Notes: generated by a model not told the origin, from the sequence alone. A stretch of 22,255 nt of DNA from an uncultured Eubacterium sp. (GCA_937966095.1 CALCKF010000083.1:1-22255), one strand, 5' to 3'. Counted from the first letter of the stretch, positions 7,309-14,926 are shown. Program-made: numbers and translations.

Positions 7309-7364
7309 AAGTCATTTTTATCAGCAAAACCGTTCTGTAAGTCAATATGAATTGCATCAAGTCA
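7309..7364. promoter_or_regulatory. Candidate enhancer: three AAGTCA repeats upstream of the M20 promoter
   Basis: AAGTCA occurs in the same orientation at 7309-7314, 7339-7344 and 7359-7364, spaced 30 and 20 bp apart, so all three lie on the same helical face. The cluster lies 75-130 bp upstream of the -24 element. The motif is the same as at 3911-3956. Confidence 0.6.
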
Positions 7365-7373
7365 CTGAGAGAA

Positions 7374-8861
7374 TTATTTTTTCTTGTTTTCCGCAAGATA
7401 TTTCCTTATCTTTCTGTAGGCTGTACTCTGGCTTATCCCCAAAGCCTCTGCGACCTTATAGCTGCTACCGTATTTTTCATATGCATCCATGACCATTTCC
7501 TGCTCAACTTCATTTATTTTTTTCTCTTCCGCAGGCATACTGCTTTCACTGATTTTCACATCTGCACCAACATCTTCCGCATCTTCATTGAATTTAAAAG
7601 TTCCCTCAGTTACAACAAGGCGCTCTATGCAGTTTTCAAGTTCACGCAGATTCCCTTTCCATGGATTGTTCTTGAAATAATCTATGCAGCTCTGATCTAT
7701 ATTGAGTGTTTTATCATAAAGGTTGGTATACTTATCCGTAAAATAATAAACTGCCGGCATTATATCTTCAGTTCTCATCCGCAGTGGCGGTATCACTATA
7801 GGCACCACATTAAGTCTGTAATAAAGATCCTGTCTGAAGGCTCCGTTTTCCACAAGGATCTCCAGCTTTTTATTAGTAGCCGCTATGACACGTACATCAA
7901 CCTCTATTTCTTCTGTTCCCCCCACCCTTTTTATCTTCCTGTTCTGAAGGAAATGAAGCAGCTTCACCTGGAGCAGCAGAGGAAGCTCACTTATCTCATC
8001 CAGCAGTATTGTGCCTCCTTCGCTTATTTCTACCAGCCCTGCTTTTCCTTTTCTGTCAGCACCTGTGAAGGCTCCTCCTTCATACCCGAACAGCTCCGAC
8101 TCCAGCAGCGCCGCAGGTATGGCGCCACAGTTTATTTCCGTCATCTTTTTATCCGCTCTATTACTGGTCTCATGTATATACCTTGCCAGCATACTTTTTC
8201 CGACGCCTGTTTCACCTTCTATCAATATCGTGGTTTTAGTGTCCTTTATCAGATCTGCAAGATGAAGGATGTTTTTCATCTCAGCACTCTCGGCTATCAT
8301 TTTCTGCGGCGGCTCTACACGTGACTCTTTCTGGTTCTGAATATATGCGCTCATGTTTGATGTGCTCTCATCAAGCAGAGCATTAGTTATTACTCTGAAT
8401 ATTTCGCCGTTCTCATTGAATATCGGCGTTCCCGCCGTTATAAAGCTTTTTTCATCATTTATAAGCTGCTGGACTACCACTCTGCGCTTTTCCTTCAGAG
8501 CAAGGGTGCATACAGATGGCGAAAAAACATTTTCCTCTTCCAGATTCACAGTGCTTTTCTCCAGTAAAGTTTCGCGGTTTATCCCCGTCAGTTCCTCAAA
8601 GCTCCTGTTGATCCTGATGGTATTGAGCTCTTTATCTGCTATGTATATGCTTGATGGACTCTGTTCTATTATCTGATTGAGTTCCTTGCTGGTATCTATT
8701 ATGCTGCATATTGCCTCCAGAAGCTCCGCAGGTGATCCGGGATCATGGGGCAGCTTCTGATATTCCAGTTTTGCAAATCCTATATCCTTTATCGCATCTA
8801 TGTATTCCCGTAATTTCTCTCCCAGCTTATCATACAATATATCATTGGCTGAATCGCACAT
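7374..8861 (-). CDS. Sigma-54-dependent activator (PAS, AAA+, Fis-type HTH), module 2
   Basis: An enhancer-binding protein of 495 residues, with an N-terminal helical/PAS sensor (about 1-165), AAA+ domain (about 187-410) and C-terminal Fis-type HTH. GETGVGKS (216-223) is Walker A, GAFTGA (263-268) is the sigma-54 loop and GGTILLDE (282-289) is Walker B. The HTH core KVAEALGISQSTAYR is identical to that of the activator at 4097-5572, and the sensor regions align throughout (shared SPSVC-LALKE- and G-P-(I/V)-(F/Y)-(N/D)-E-G-E-(I/L)-FR blocks), so the two are paralogues. ATG 8861 is chosen because GGAGG lies seven bases upstream; an in-frame ATG at 8915 lacks such a site. No receiver domain is present. 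The probable target is the M20 gene directly downstream. Confidence 0.92.
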   Translation of the reverse strand: MCDSANDILYDKLGEKLREYIDAIKDIGFAKLEYQKLPHDPGSPAELLEAICSIIDTSKELNQIIEQSPSSIYIADKELNTIRINRSFEELTGINRETLLEKSTVNLEEENVFSPSVCTLALKEKRRVVVQQLINDEKSFITAGTPIFNENGEIFRVITNALLDESTSNMSAYIQNQKESRVEPPQKMIAESAEMKNILHLADLIKDTKTTILIEGETGVGKSMLARYIHETSNRADKKMTEINCGAIPAALLESELFGYEGGAFTGADRKGKAGLVEISEGGTILLDEISELPLLLQVKLLHFLQNRKIKRVGGTEEIEVDVRVIAATNKKLEILVENGAFRQDLYYRLNVVPIVIPPLRMRTEDIMPAVYYFTDKYTNLYDKTLNIDQSCIDYFKNNPWKGNLRELENCIERLVVTEGTFKFNEDAEDVGADVKISESSMPAEEKKINEVEQEMVMDAYEKYGSSYKVAEALGISQSTAYRKIRKYLAENKKK

Positions 8862-8925
8862 AAAATTACCTCCATGCATTTCATCTGATAAATATACTGC
8901 TTTATGCATATTCACTATTTTTAAA

Positions 8926-8948
8926 ATTATAATGCAATATTCAGGCCA
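8926..8948 (-). promoter_or_regulatory. Promoter region of activator 2: sigma-54-like site and TATAAT
   Basis: On the minus strand TGGCCTGAATATTGCA (8933-8948) matches the -24/-12 pattern with correct spacing but has C instead of A at the fifth base. Immediately downstream is an exact TATAAT (8926-8931), whose expected -35 region is poor (TAAAAT). Either could drive the gene; the leader would be about 55-60 nt. Confidence 0.45.
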
Positions 8949-8962
8949 ATTTTATTTTACAT

Positions 8963-9002
8963 AAAAAACAGCAAATATGTTTCCATATTCGCCAGTTTTT
9001 TA
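8963..9002 (-). terminator. Terminator of the Rrf2 gene, probably bidirectional
   Basis: A 9-bp stem (8971-8979 with 8984-8992, one G-U pair on RNA) closes a four-base loop, GAAA on the minus strand. It is flanked by A6 at 8963-8968 and T-rich 8996-9002, so it has a T-run in both directions. Confidence 0.75.
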
Positions 9003-9059
9003 TATAAAATCCACAAATTAATATTTTTTCCTATTGGGGCAGTCTGTATAAGTAATTCA

Positions 9060-9497
9060 TTATGACTTATCAGCGGCAACATCCTTCTCAAAAAGCGAAG
9101 CAAGGCTGTTCCTGCTGAATTCCTCTTTAAGTCGCTGCTGAAGTCTTCCGAATTCTCGATGCATACAGCAATCAGCACTGTCGTTATTAGTGCAGTCATA
9201 ACCGTCTTTCATACACTCTATGACAAGAAAAGTGTTTTCAAACGCACTGATGACATCATAAAGAGTGATTTCACGGCAATCTTTACAAATAGCATAGCCC
9301 CCTTTAGGACCTCTCCTGACATCCAGTATCCCTGCCATTTCCATTTTTTTCAGCACTCTGTATATAAATGGAGATGGGATATCTCTTCTTTTTGAAAGCT
9401 CCGATGCAGACATCGCGCCTTCGTGATACAGCTCATCAAGGATGCTGACAGCATATTCGACTTCCTTTATTATTAAAATAAGTCTCACCTCCTGCAT
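9060..9497 (-). CDS. Rrf2-family transcriptional regulator with cysteine cluster
   Basis: A winged-helix repressor-type protein of 145 residues related to IscR, NsrR and CymR. The N-terminal EVEYAVSILDELY and the wing RRGPKGGYAI (61-70) are Rrf2 hallmarks. C95, C102 and C110/C111 are spaced like the Fe-S ligands of the family, with two extra cysteines in the wing region (C71, C74), so an iron-sulfur or redox sensor is likely. The start is uncertain. ATG 9497 follows AGGTGA and gives a nine-residue extension before the usual family start region, whereas a very strong AGGAGGTGA lies just inside the gene and points at an ATT codon six codons later. It is monocistronic, between leuB and the sigma-54 modules, with its own promoter. 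Confidence 0.88.
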   Translation of the reverse strand: MQEVRLILIIKEVEYAVSILDELYHEGAMSASELSKRRDIPSPFIYRVLKKMEMAGILDVRRGPKGGYAICKDCREITLYDVISAFENTFLVIECMKDGYDCTNNDSADCCMHREFGRLQQRLKEEFSRNSLASLFEKDVAADKS

Positions 9498-9507
9498 CTT
9501 TAATATC

Positions 9508-9551
9508 ACCTGTTTTGTCAAGTATACACTAGTGTACCTATTTTGTCAAGT
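9508..9551 (-). promoter_or_regulatory. Promoter and probable autoregulatory operator of the Rrf2 gene
   Basis: On the minus strand TTGACA (9544-9549) and TATACT (9521-9526) are 17 bases apart, a strong sigma-A promoter. The perfect 12-bp palindrome TACACTAGTGTA (9525-9536) lies between and over them. A 16-bp sequence, ACCTRTTTTGTCAAGT on the plus strand, occurs twice (9508-9523 and 9536-9551), 28 bp apart with one difference. One copy covers the -35 and the other the start site. Confidence 0.75.
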
Positions 9552-9666
9552 AAGTCCCTTCCTTTATTTCCTGTACTGCTTATATCCTTTTCACACAATC
9601 AAAAACCATCCATATGTCAGGCGTCAATACACTTTTGCCAAGCATCTGCCAATCTTTTATAAATTT

Positions 9667-10737
9667 TTATATTGCTTCTGCTATTAGATCCCCCATTTCT
9701 GCCGTACCGACCTCTTTTGTCCCTTCGCTTACGATATCAGGAGTTCTATATCCCATATCAAGAACTTTTGTTACGGCATTTTCAATTGAACCTGCTTCTT
9801 CTTCAAGGTCAAATGTATATCTAAGCATCATTGCCATTGAAAGAATCGTTGCTATAGGGTTTGCCATATTTTTGCCGGCGATATCGGGTGCAGAACCATG
9901 TATCGGTTCATACATCCCGAAAGAATTTTCACCGAGACTCGCTGAAGGAAGCATACCGATAGAACCTGTGATCTGGCTGGCTTCATCCGATAAAATATCG
10001 CCGAACATATTTGATGTTACGATAACGTCAAACTGCTTGGGATTTCTTACAAGCTGCATGGCAGCATTGTCTACATACATATGGGTGACTTCGACGTCAG
10101 GATAATCTTTGCTCATCTCTGTGATGATTTTCCTCCAAAGTCTGCTGCTTTCGAGCACATTTGCTTTATCGACGCTTGCAAGCTTTCTGTTCCTTGCCAT
10201 TGCTGTGTCGAATGCAATCTTTCCTATTCTCTTTATTTCCATTTCAGAATAGCTTTCTGTATCATAAGCTTCATTTCCGTATTTACCTTTTCTGTACCCT
10301 CTTTCTCCAAAGTAGATGCCGCCTGTAAGTTCTCTCACTACCATGATATCCAGACTGTCACCTATGATCTCTTTTTTTATAGGGCAAGCATCGCTCAGAG
10401 CTTTATGTATTATTGCAGGTCTGAGATTAGCATATAAACCTAAAGCTTCTCTTAGTCCAAGCAAAGCTTTTTCCGGTCTTTTGTCTCCGGGCAGATTATC
10501 CCATTTAGGACCTCCAACAGCACCTAATATCACACTGTTGGAGCTTTTACAGATCTGTATGGTTTCTTTTGGTAAGCATTCTCCGCAGCTGTCTATCGCA
10601 TCTCCGCCTGCTTTTACATATGTAAATTTAAATGTGTGAGAGTATTTCTCTCCTGTTTTTTCAAGTATCTTTACGGACTCAGCTGTTACTTCAGGACCTA
10701 TCCCGTCGCCCGGTATCACCGCTAAATTAAATTCCAT
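9667..10737 (-). CDS. leuB: 3-isopropylmalate dehydrogenase
   Basis: LeuB oxidises and decarboxylates 3-isopropylmalate with NAD+ to 2-oxoisocaproate, the last leucine-specific step before transamination. The 356-residue protein has the family length. Visible motifs are IPGDGIGPEV (8-17), VVRELTGGIYFGE, the Arg-rich LGLYANLRP substrate segment, and the NMFGDILSDEASQITGSIG metal/NAD signature near the C-terminal third. ATG 10737 is preferred because AAAGGAG precedes it; an in-frame ATG at 10779 would overlap leuD by 4 bp but lacks the site and adds a 14-residue basic extension. It is the last gene of the leu operon. No clear terminator is visible between it and the Rrf2 promoter. Confidence 0.96.
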   Translation of the reverse strand: MEFNLAVIPGDGIGPEVTAESVKILEKTGEKYSHTFKFTYVKAGGDAIDSCGECLPKETIQICKSSNSVILGAVGGPKWDNLPGDKRPEKALLGLREALGLYANLRPAIIHKALSDACPIKKEIIGDSLDIMVVRELTGGIYFGERGYRKGKYGNEAYDTESYSEMEIKRIGKIAFDTAMARNRKLASVDKANVLESSRLWRKIITEMSKDYPDVEVTHMYVDNAAMQLVRNPKQFDVIVTSNMFGDILSDEASQITGSIGMLPSASLGENSFGMYEPIHGSAPDIAGKNMANPIATILSMAMMLRYTFDLEEEAGSIENAVTKVLDMGYRTPDIVSEGTKEVGTAEMGDLIAEAI

Positions 10738-10775
10738 TTTTCTTCTCCTTTTAAAACCTGTCTCACGATCAGTCA

Positions 10776-11273
10776 TCAACGGATACGGACTTGATCTTTA
10801 AGACTGTTCATAAGTCCTCCCTTAGCCATTATCTCTTTTATAAATTCAGGAAATGGCAAAGCCTGATATGTTTCACCTTTTGTTTCATTAGTGATTATCC
10901 CCGTGTCAAAATCCACTGAAACCTTATCGCCTGCATCTATTTTTTCACTGGCCTCAGGGCATTCAAGTATAGGAAGTCCGATATTTATAGCATTCCTGTA
11001 GAATATCCTGGCAAAGGTCTTTGCTATAACACAATCAATCCCGCTGGCTTTTATCGCTATCGGGGCATGTTCTCTTGATGATCCGCATCCGAAGTTTTCA
11101 CCGCCCACCATAATATCACCCGGTTTTACCTTATTTATAAAATCAGCATCGATATCTTCCATACAGTGACTTGCAAGCTCCTTATGATCCGAAGTGTTAA
11201 GATGCCTTGCCGGGATTATAACATCTGTGTCTACATTGTCTCCGTATTTATGAACTGTTCCCTGAACTTTCAT
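10776..11273 (-). CDS. leuD: 3-isopropylmalate dehydratase small subunit
   Basis: LeuD is the swivel-domain partner of LeuC; together they isomerise 2-isopropylmalate to 3-isopropylmalate. The 165-residue protein is the short form that pairs with the roughly 420-residue LeuC found here. Motifs: DNVDTDVIIPARHL (12-25), GGENFGCGSSREHAP (57-71) with the substrate-binding loop, and AKTFARIFYRNAINIGLP. ATG 11273 follows AAGGAGG. It is separated from leuC by 39 bases and from the leuB start by 38. Confidence 0.96.
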   Translation of the reverse strand: MKVQGTVHKYGDNVDTDVIIPARHLNTSDHKELASHCMEDIDADFINKVKPGDIMVGGENFGCGSSREHAPIAIKASGIDCVIAKTFARIFYRNAINIGLPILECPEASEKIDAGDKVSVDFDTGIITNETKGETYQALPFPEFIKEIMAKGGLMNSLKDQVRIR

Positions 11274-11312
11274 TTGTTTCCTCCTTAAATCAGATTATTA
11301 CACATTAGCTCC

Positions 11313-12572
11313 TCAAAGCTGCTCCGGTCCGCATATCCTGCCGGCTACAGCTGATGCGGCTGCAACAGCAGGACTGGCCAGATAGACTTCAGATTTCACA
11401 TGTCCCATTCTTCCAACAAAGTTCCTGTTAGTAGTTGCAACACATCGTTCGCCTGCAGCCAGTATTCCCATATGTCCTCCAAGGCACGGACCGCATGTCG
11501 GCGTGGAAACAACACATCCTGCATCTATGAAGATATCTATAAAACCTTCTTTTATCGAGTCCCTGTATATCTGCTGTGTCGCAGGTATTATTATCGCCCT
11601 GACATCCTCATGTATCTTCCTTCCCTTCAGTATCCTGGCTGCAAGCGCCATATCCTCAAGCCTTCCATTGGTGCACGATCCTATCACTACCTGATCTATC
11701 TTGACATCTCCGACTTCATCTATAGTCCTGGTATTTTCAGGAAGGTGCGGGAACGAAACTGTAGGTTTGAGCGAGGACAGATCTATATCATATGTTTCAA
11801 TATACTCAGCATCTTCATCAGGTGTATATACAGTCCATTCTCCCTTCACTCTCCCCTTCATATATTCTTCAGTGATCTCATCTACCATAAAGATACCGTT
11901 TTTAGCTCCGGCCTCAATTGCCATATTGGCTATACACAGCCTGTCATCCATAGAGAGACTTTTAAGTCCGTCTCCTGTAAATTCCATAGATCTGTAAAGA
12001 GCTCCGTCAACACCTATCATACCTATTATGTGAAGTATGACATCTTTCCCCGTCACATTTTCCTGCAGACCTCCTGTCAGATTGAATCTTATGGCCTCCG
12101 GCACCTTGAACCATGCCTGCCCTGTAGCCATGCCGGCAGCCATATCAGTGCTCCCGACACCTGTCGAAAATGCACCAAGAGCTCCGTATGTACATGTATG
12201 TGAATCTGCTCCTATTATACAATCCCCTGCTTTTACCAGACCCTGTTCCGGAAGAAGAGCATGCTCTATACCCATCCTTCCTACATCAAAGAAATTTTTC
12301 ACATCAAATCTCTTTGCAAAAGTCCTGCACTGCATACACTGCTCTGCAGCCTTTATGTCCTTGTTAGGCGTAAAATGATCCATAACAAGTGATATCTTCT
12401 CTCTGTCGAATACACTGTCAAACCCTGCCTTTTCAAATTCATTCACCGCTACAGGCGTAGTTATATCATTTCCCAAAACCATGTCAAGATCTGCTCTTAT
12501 GAGCTGCCCGGCATCAACCTTTTCCAGACCCGCATGTGCCGCTAAAATCTTCTGGGTCATAGTCATTCCCAT
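11313..12572 (-). CDS. leuC: 3-isopropylmalate dehydratase large subunit
   Basis: LeuC is the aconitase-family large subunit holding the catalytic [4Fe-4S] cluster. Ligands are C300 (GSCTNGR), C360 and C363 (TCGPC). At 419 residues it is the shorter clostridial/archaeal type rather than the roughly 465-residue enterobacterial form. Other landmarks are GADSHTCTYGALG (121-133), MDHFTPN and GRMGH near the C-terminus. ATG 12572 follows AAAGGAGG, which overlaps the leuA stop codon; the intergenic gap is 14 bases, so leuA and leuC are cotranscribed. Confidence 0.97.
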   Translation of the reverse strand: MGMTMTQKILAAHAGLEKVDAGQLIRADLDMVLGNDITTPVAVNEFEKAGFDSVFDREKISLVMDHFTPNKDIKAAEQCMQCRTFAKRFDVKNFFDVGRMGIEHALLPEQGLVKAGDCIIGADSHTCTYGALGAFSTGVGSTDMAAGMATGQAWFKVPEAIRFNLTGGLQENVTGKDVILHIIGMIGVDGALYRSMEFTGDGLKSLSMDDRLCIANMAIEAGAKNGIFMVDEITEEYMKGRVKGEWTVYTPDEDAEYIETYDIDLSSLKPTVSFPHLPENTRTIDEVGDVKIDQVVIGSCTNGRLEDMALAARILKGRKIHEDVRAIIIPATQQIYRDSIKEGFIDIFIDAGCVVSTPTCGPCLGGHMGILAAGERCVATTNRNFVGRMGHVKSEVYLASPAVAAASAVAGRICGPEQL

Positions 12573-12586
12573 ATCGTTTTCCTCCT

Positions 12587-14287
12587 TTATTCCACAAAAT
12601 GATCTTTTCTGTTCTGTCTGTTGAGAGCGCTTACCAGAGCATTTACAGAAGCAAGTATGATATCCTCATGAGTTCCTACTCCCCAGAAGATATTATCATC
12701 GCTATCCTGTATGCAGACGTAAGCAGCAGCCTTTGAGCTTGATTCCGATGTCAAGGCGTGCTCAGAATATGTAATGAACTTATAATCAAAAGTATACGGT
12801 GACATCTTGAGCGCATTGCTGACCGCATCAAGTCTTCCATTTCCGACAGCTTCAAACTGGTACTCGTCACCGGCTATACGGACTTCGATTCTGGCGATCA
12901 TGCCGTCATTTGACTTGAAATCCGATGCTTTTCTGAAGACAGCATCCGTTATATCAATAGGGTCGAACACATTAACATATTCCTTTGCAAATGCCTGATA
13001 TACCTCAACAGGTGTCAGCTCCTTATGCTCCTTATCCGAGAGATCCTTGACCATATATCCTATCTCTTCTCTCATCTGCTGAGGTATAACATATCCGAAA
13101 TTCTGTTCCAGTATATATGCTACTCCGCCTTTGCCCGACTGACTGTTGATACGAATAACATCAGCTTCATATTCTCTCCCTACGTCATGAGGGTCGATCG
13201 GCAGATAAGGCACCGACCATTTTTTCAGTCCTTTTTCTTTATGCCACCTCATTCCCTTGGCTATAGCATCCTGATGTGAACCTGAAAACGCCGCAAAAAC
13301 CAGCTGCCCTCCATACGGTTGTCTCGGATGCACTTTCATGTCAGTATACTTTTCATATGTTTCCACGACCTCAGGCATATTGGAAAAATCAAGCCCTGGA
13401 TCTACGCCGTGGCAGAACATGTTCATTGCCAGTGTCACAACATCCACATTCCCCGTACGTTCCCCATTGCCGAAAAGCGTGCCTTCTATCCGATCTCCGC
13501 CTGCCAGCAGACCCAGTTCGGCATCTGCAACTGCAGTACCTCTGTCGTTATGTGGATGCAGTGAGATTATCAGATTCTCCCTGTTGTGCAGGTTGGCACA
13601 CATATATTCTATCTGCGATGCATAAACATGCGGCATAGACATCTCCACCGTGCCGGGAAGGTTTATTATCACCTTATTTTCAGGTGTAGGCTCCCATATA
13701 TCTATTACAGCATTGCAGATATCCGCAGCAAAATCCACTTCGGTACCTGTAAAACTTTCCGGCGAATATTCAAAGTAAAACTTTGTCTCCGGATTTTTTG
13801 CGGCATACTCTTTCATCAATGCCGCGCCATCCGTAGCTATCTTTATTATTTCAGGTTTCTCTTTCTTGAAAACCTGCTCTCTCTGAGCAAGAGAGGTGGA
13901 ATTATAAAGATGTACGATTGCTTTCTTGGCACCTTTCAATGCGTCAAAAGTCTTCTTTATTATATGCTTCCTTGACTGGGTAAGCACCTGAACAATGACA
14001 TCATCAGGAATCAGATCCTCATCTATCAGCTTTCTGAGGAACTGATACTCAGTATGAGATGCCGCAGGAAATCCCACTTCGATCTGCTTGAATCCCAATT
14101 TCACCAGATATTTAAAAAACTCCACCTTCTCTTCGAGACTCATCGGTACGATCAGAGCCTGATTGCCGTCACGCAGATCGACACTGCACCATATAGGAGC
14201 TTTCTCGATATGATCCTTCTTCACCCATTCATTATAAGGTTTGTCAGGAGGAAAGTATCCGACCTGATATTTCTCGTAATTTTTCAT
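12587..14287 (-). CDS. leuA: 2-isopropylmalate synthase, long form (LeuA type 2)
   Basis: LeuA condenses acetyl-CoA with 2-oxoisovalerate, the committed step to leucine. The protein has 566 residues, with an N-terminal HMGL-like TIM barrel and a C-terminal LeuA dimerisation/allosteric domain (about 430-566). The length and the start YQVGYFPPDKPYNEW mark the type 2 enzyme. Active-site motifs are DLRDGNQAL (37-45), GFPAASHTEY and the metal-binding SLHPHNDRGTAVAD; GNGERTGNVD follows. ATG 14287 is preceded by AAAGGA. It is the first gene of leuACDB, and its leader is a T-box that terminates unless tRNA-Leu is uncharged. Confidence 0.97.
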   Translation of the reverse strand: MKNYEKYQVGYFPPDKPYNEWVKKDHIEKAPIWCSVDLRDGNQALIVPMSLEEKVEFFKYLVKLGFKQIEVGFPAASHTEYQFLRKLIDEDLIPDDVIVQVLTQSRKHIIKKTFDALKGAKKAIVHLYNSTSLAQREQVFKKEKPEIIKIATDGAALMKEYAAKNPETKFYFEYSPESFTGTEVDFAADICNAVIDIWEPTPENKVIINLPGTVEMSMPHVYASQIEYMCANLHNRENLIISLHPHNDRGTAVADAELGLLAGGDRIEGTLFGNGERTGNVDVVTLAMNMFCHGVDPGLDFSNMPEVVETYEKYTDMKVHPRQPYGGQLVFAAFSGSHQDAIAKGMRWHKEKGLKKWSVPYLPIDPHDVGREYEADVIRINSQSGKGGVAYILEQNFGYVIPQQMREEIGYMVKDLSDKEHKELTPVEVYQAFAKEYVNVFDPIDITDAVFRKASDFKSNDGMIARIEVRIAGDEYQFEAVGNGRLDAVSNALKMSPYTFDYKFITYSEHALTSESSSKAAAYVCIQDSDDNIFWGVGTHEDIILASVNALVSALNRQNRKDHFVE

Positions 14288-14315
14288 ATTCAGTTTCCTT
14301 TCATTATTATATTAT

Positions 14316-14349
14316 AAAAAAATACCCCGCCTCAAACTAAGAGACGAAG
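14316..14349 (-). terminator. Regulated terminator inside the leu T-box leader
   Basis: On the minus strand CTTCGTCTC pairs with GAGGCGGGG (three G-U pairs) and is followed by TATTTTTTT. The stem begins 10 bases after the T-box core, so it is mutually exclusive with an antiterminator formed by the core. Confidence 0.8.
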
Positions 14350-14575
14350 GCATATGCTTCCGCGGTACCACTCTTATTGGCATGCTGTTTCGGCACAATC
14401 AGGCCGCTGCTGTCAATCCAGACTTTCTGAATACCAGCAGGATCACATACCCTCTTAAAGTTTCATGCTCCCGGGCGAGACATTTGATTACATATACAGT
14501 CTTTCACCTGACGACTGCTCTCTGAAATATTTTCATCAAATTTATTCCGTTCAACGCATCTGTATTACAATGTAT
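14316..14575 (-). promoter_or_regulatory. T-box leader (tRNA-Leu) of the leu operon
   Basis: The minus-strand transcript carries the T-box core AGAGTGGTACCGCGG (14360-14374), the AGAGAG element followed by a small hairpin with a GGUGAAA loop (about 14494-14525), and a terminator before leuA. A CUC triplet at 14477-14479 is followed by GCCCGGGAG, matching the usual specifier context, and CUC is a leucine codon, which fits the gene controlled. Uncharged tRNA-Leu would pair with specifier and T-box bulge and favour the antiterminator. The leader begins near 14575, just after the promoter. Confidence 0.9.
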
Positions 14576-14581
14576 GGTATT

Positions 14582-14610
14582 AATATATAGTAATAAAAAG
14601 TTTTTGTCAA
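14582..14610 (-). promoter_or_regulatory. Sigma-A promoter of the leu operon
   Basis: On the minus strand a perfect TTGACA (14605-14610) and TATATT (14582-14587) are separated by 17 bases, placing the start just ahead of the T-box leader. Confidence 0.8.
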
Positions 14611-14837
14611 CCGCTAAAAATAAAACGATCTGTATTGCCGGCATTAAAGCCGCGGAATCATGTTCCGGTTAAAAGCCCCTTAATTTTTTTATAAGAGTTC
14701 TCAGACCATTTCAAAAAATATCCTCTGCATTGTGATTATCGTTTTATGAGGGCTGCAAATACACTGATTTACAATTTCTTATCTATTTTTGTTTATATTA
14801 ACTATGTTTTTGATTTTTATTTGTTTATTATTAACAA
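14611..14837. other. AT-rich spacer between divergent leu and ilv promoters
   Basis: I see no gene here. It holds a small perfect hairpin, CGGAA (14653-14657) with TTCCG (14663-14667), and an AATTTTTTTATAA run at 14682-14694, but the two do not join into a convincing terminator. The remainder is very AT-rich, as expected for upstream activating DNA. Confidence 0.5.
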
Positions 14838-14882
14838 TTTTTGCAAAAAACATGTTGATTTTATTTTAAAACCATATATAAT
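14838..14882 (+). promoter_or_regulatory. Sigma-A promoter of the ilv operon, with upstream palindrome
   Basis: TTGATT (14855-14860) and an exact TATAAT (14877-14882) are 16 bases apart; the start would be near 14889, leaving a leader of about 38 nt. A perfect 12-bp palindrome TTTTTGCAAAAA (14838-14849) sits five bases upstream of the -35. It resembles a CodY box only weakly (about ten of fifteen positions), so the regulator is unknown. The leader is too short for a T-box. Confidence 0.65.
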
Positions 14883-14926
14883 GATTTGTAGCGAAATAAA
14901 AATCAAATTTATACAAGGAGGAAAAA

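Noticed and set aside
7347..8324. Long open frame on the plus strand opposite activator 2
   Set aside because: It is antisense to a gene with clear domains, rich in Ser/Cys/Phe/His without a recognisable family, and has no ribosome binding site.
8862..8915. Upstream ATG for activator 2
   Set aside because: It lacks a ribosome binding site, whereas ATG 8861 has GGAGG seven bases away and aligns with the sister protein.
10738..10779. LeuB start at 10779 with 4-bp overlap with leuD
   Set aside because: ATG 10737 has AAAGGAG at proper distance and gives the usual LeuB N-terminus; the extra residues are basic and atypical.
11400..12203. Long open frame on the plus strand opposite leuC
   Set aside because: Shadow of the conserved leuC frame; composition is unlike a real protein.
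14653..14694. Terminator between the leu and ilv promoters
   Set aside because: The small CGGAA/TTCCG hairpin is about 15 bases away from the T-run and no gene ends here.
14836..14850. CodY box upstream of ilvB
   Set aside because: Only about ten of fifteen consensus positions match; recorded as an unassigned palindrome instead.
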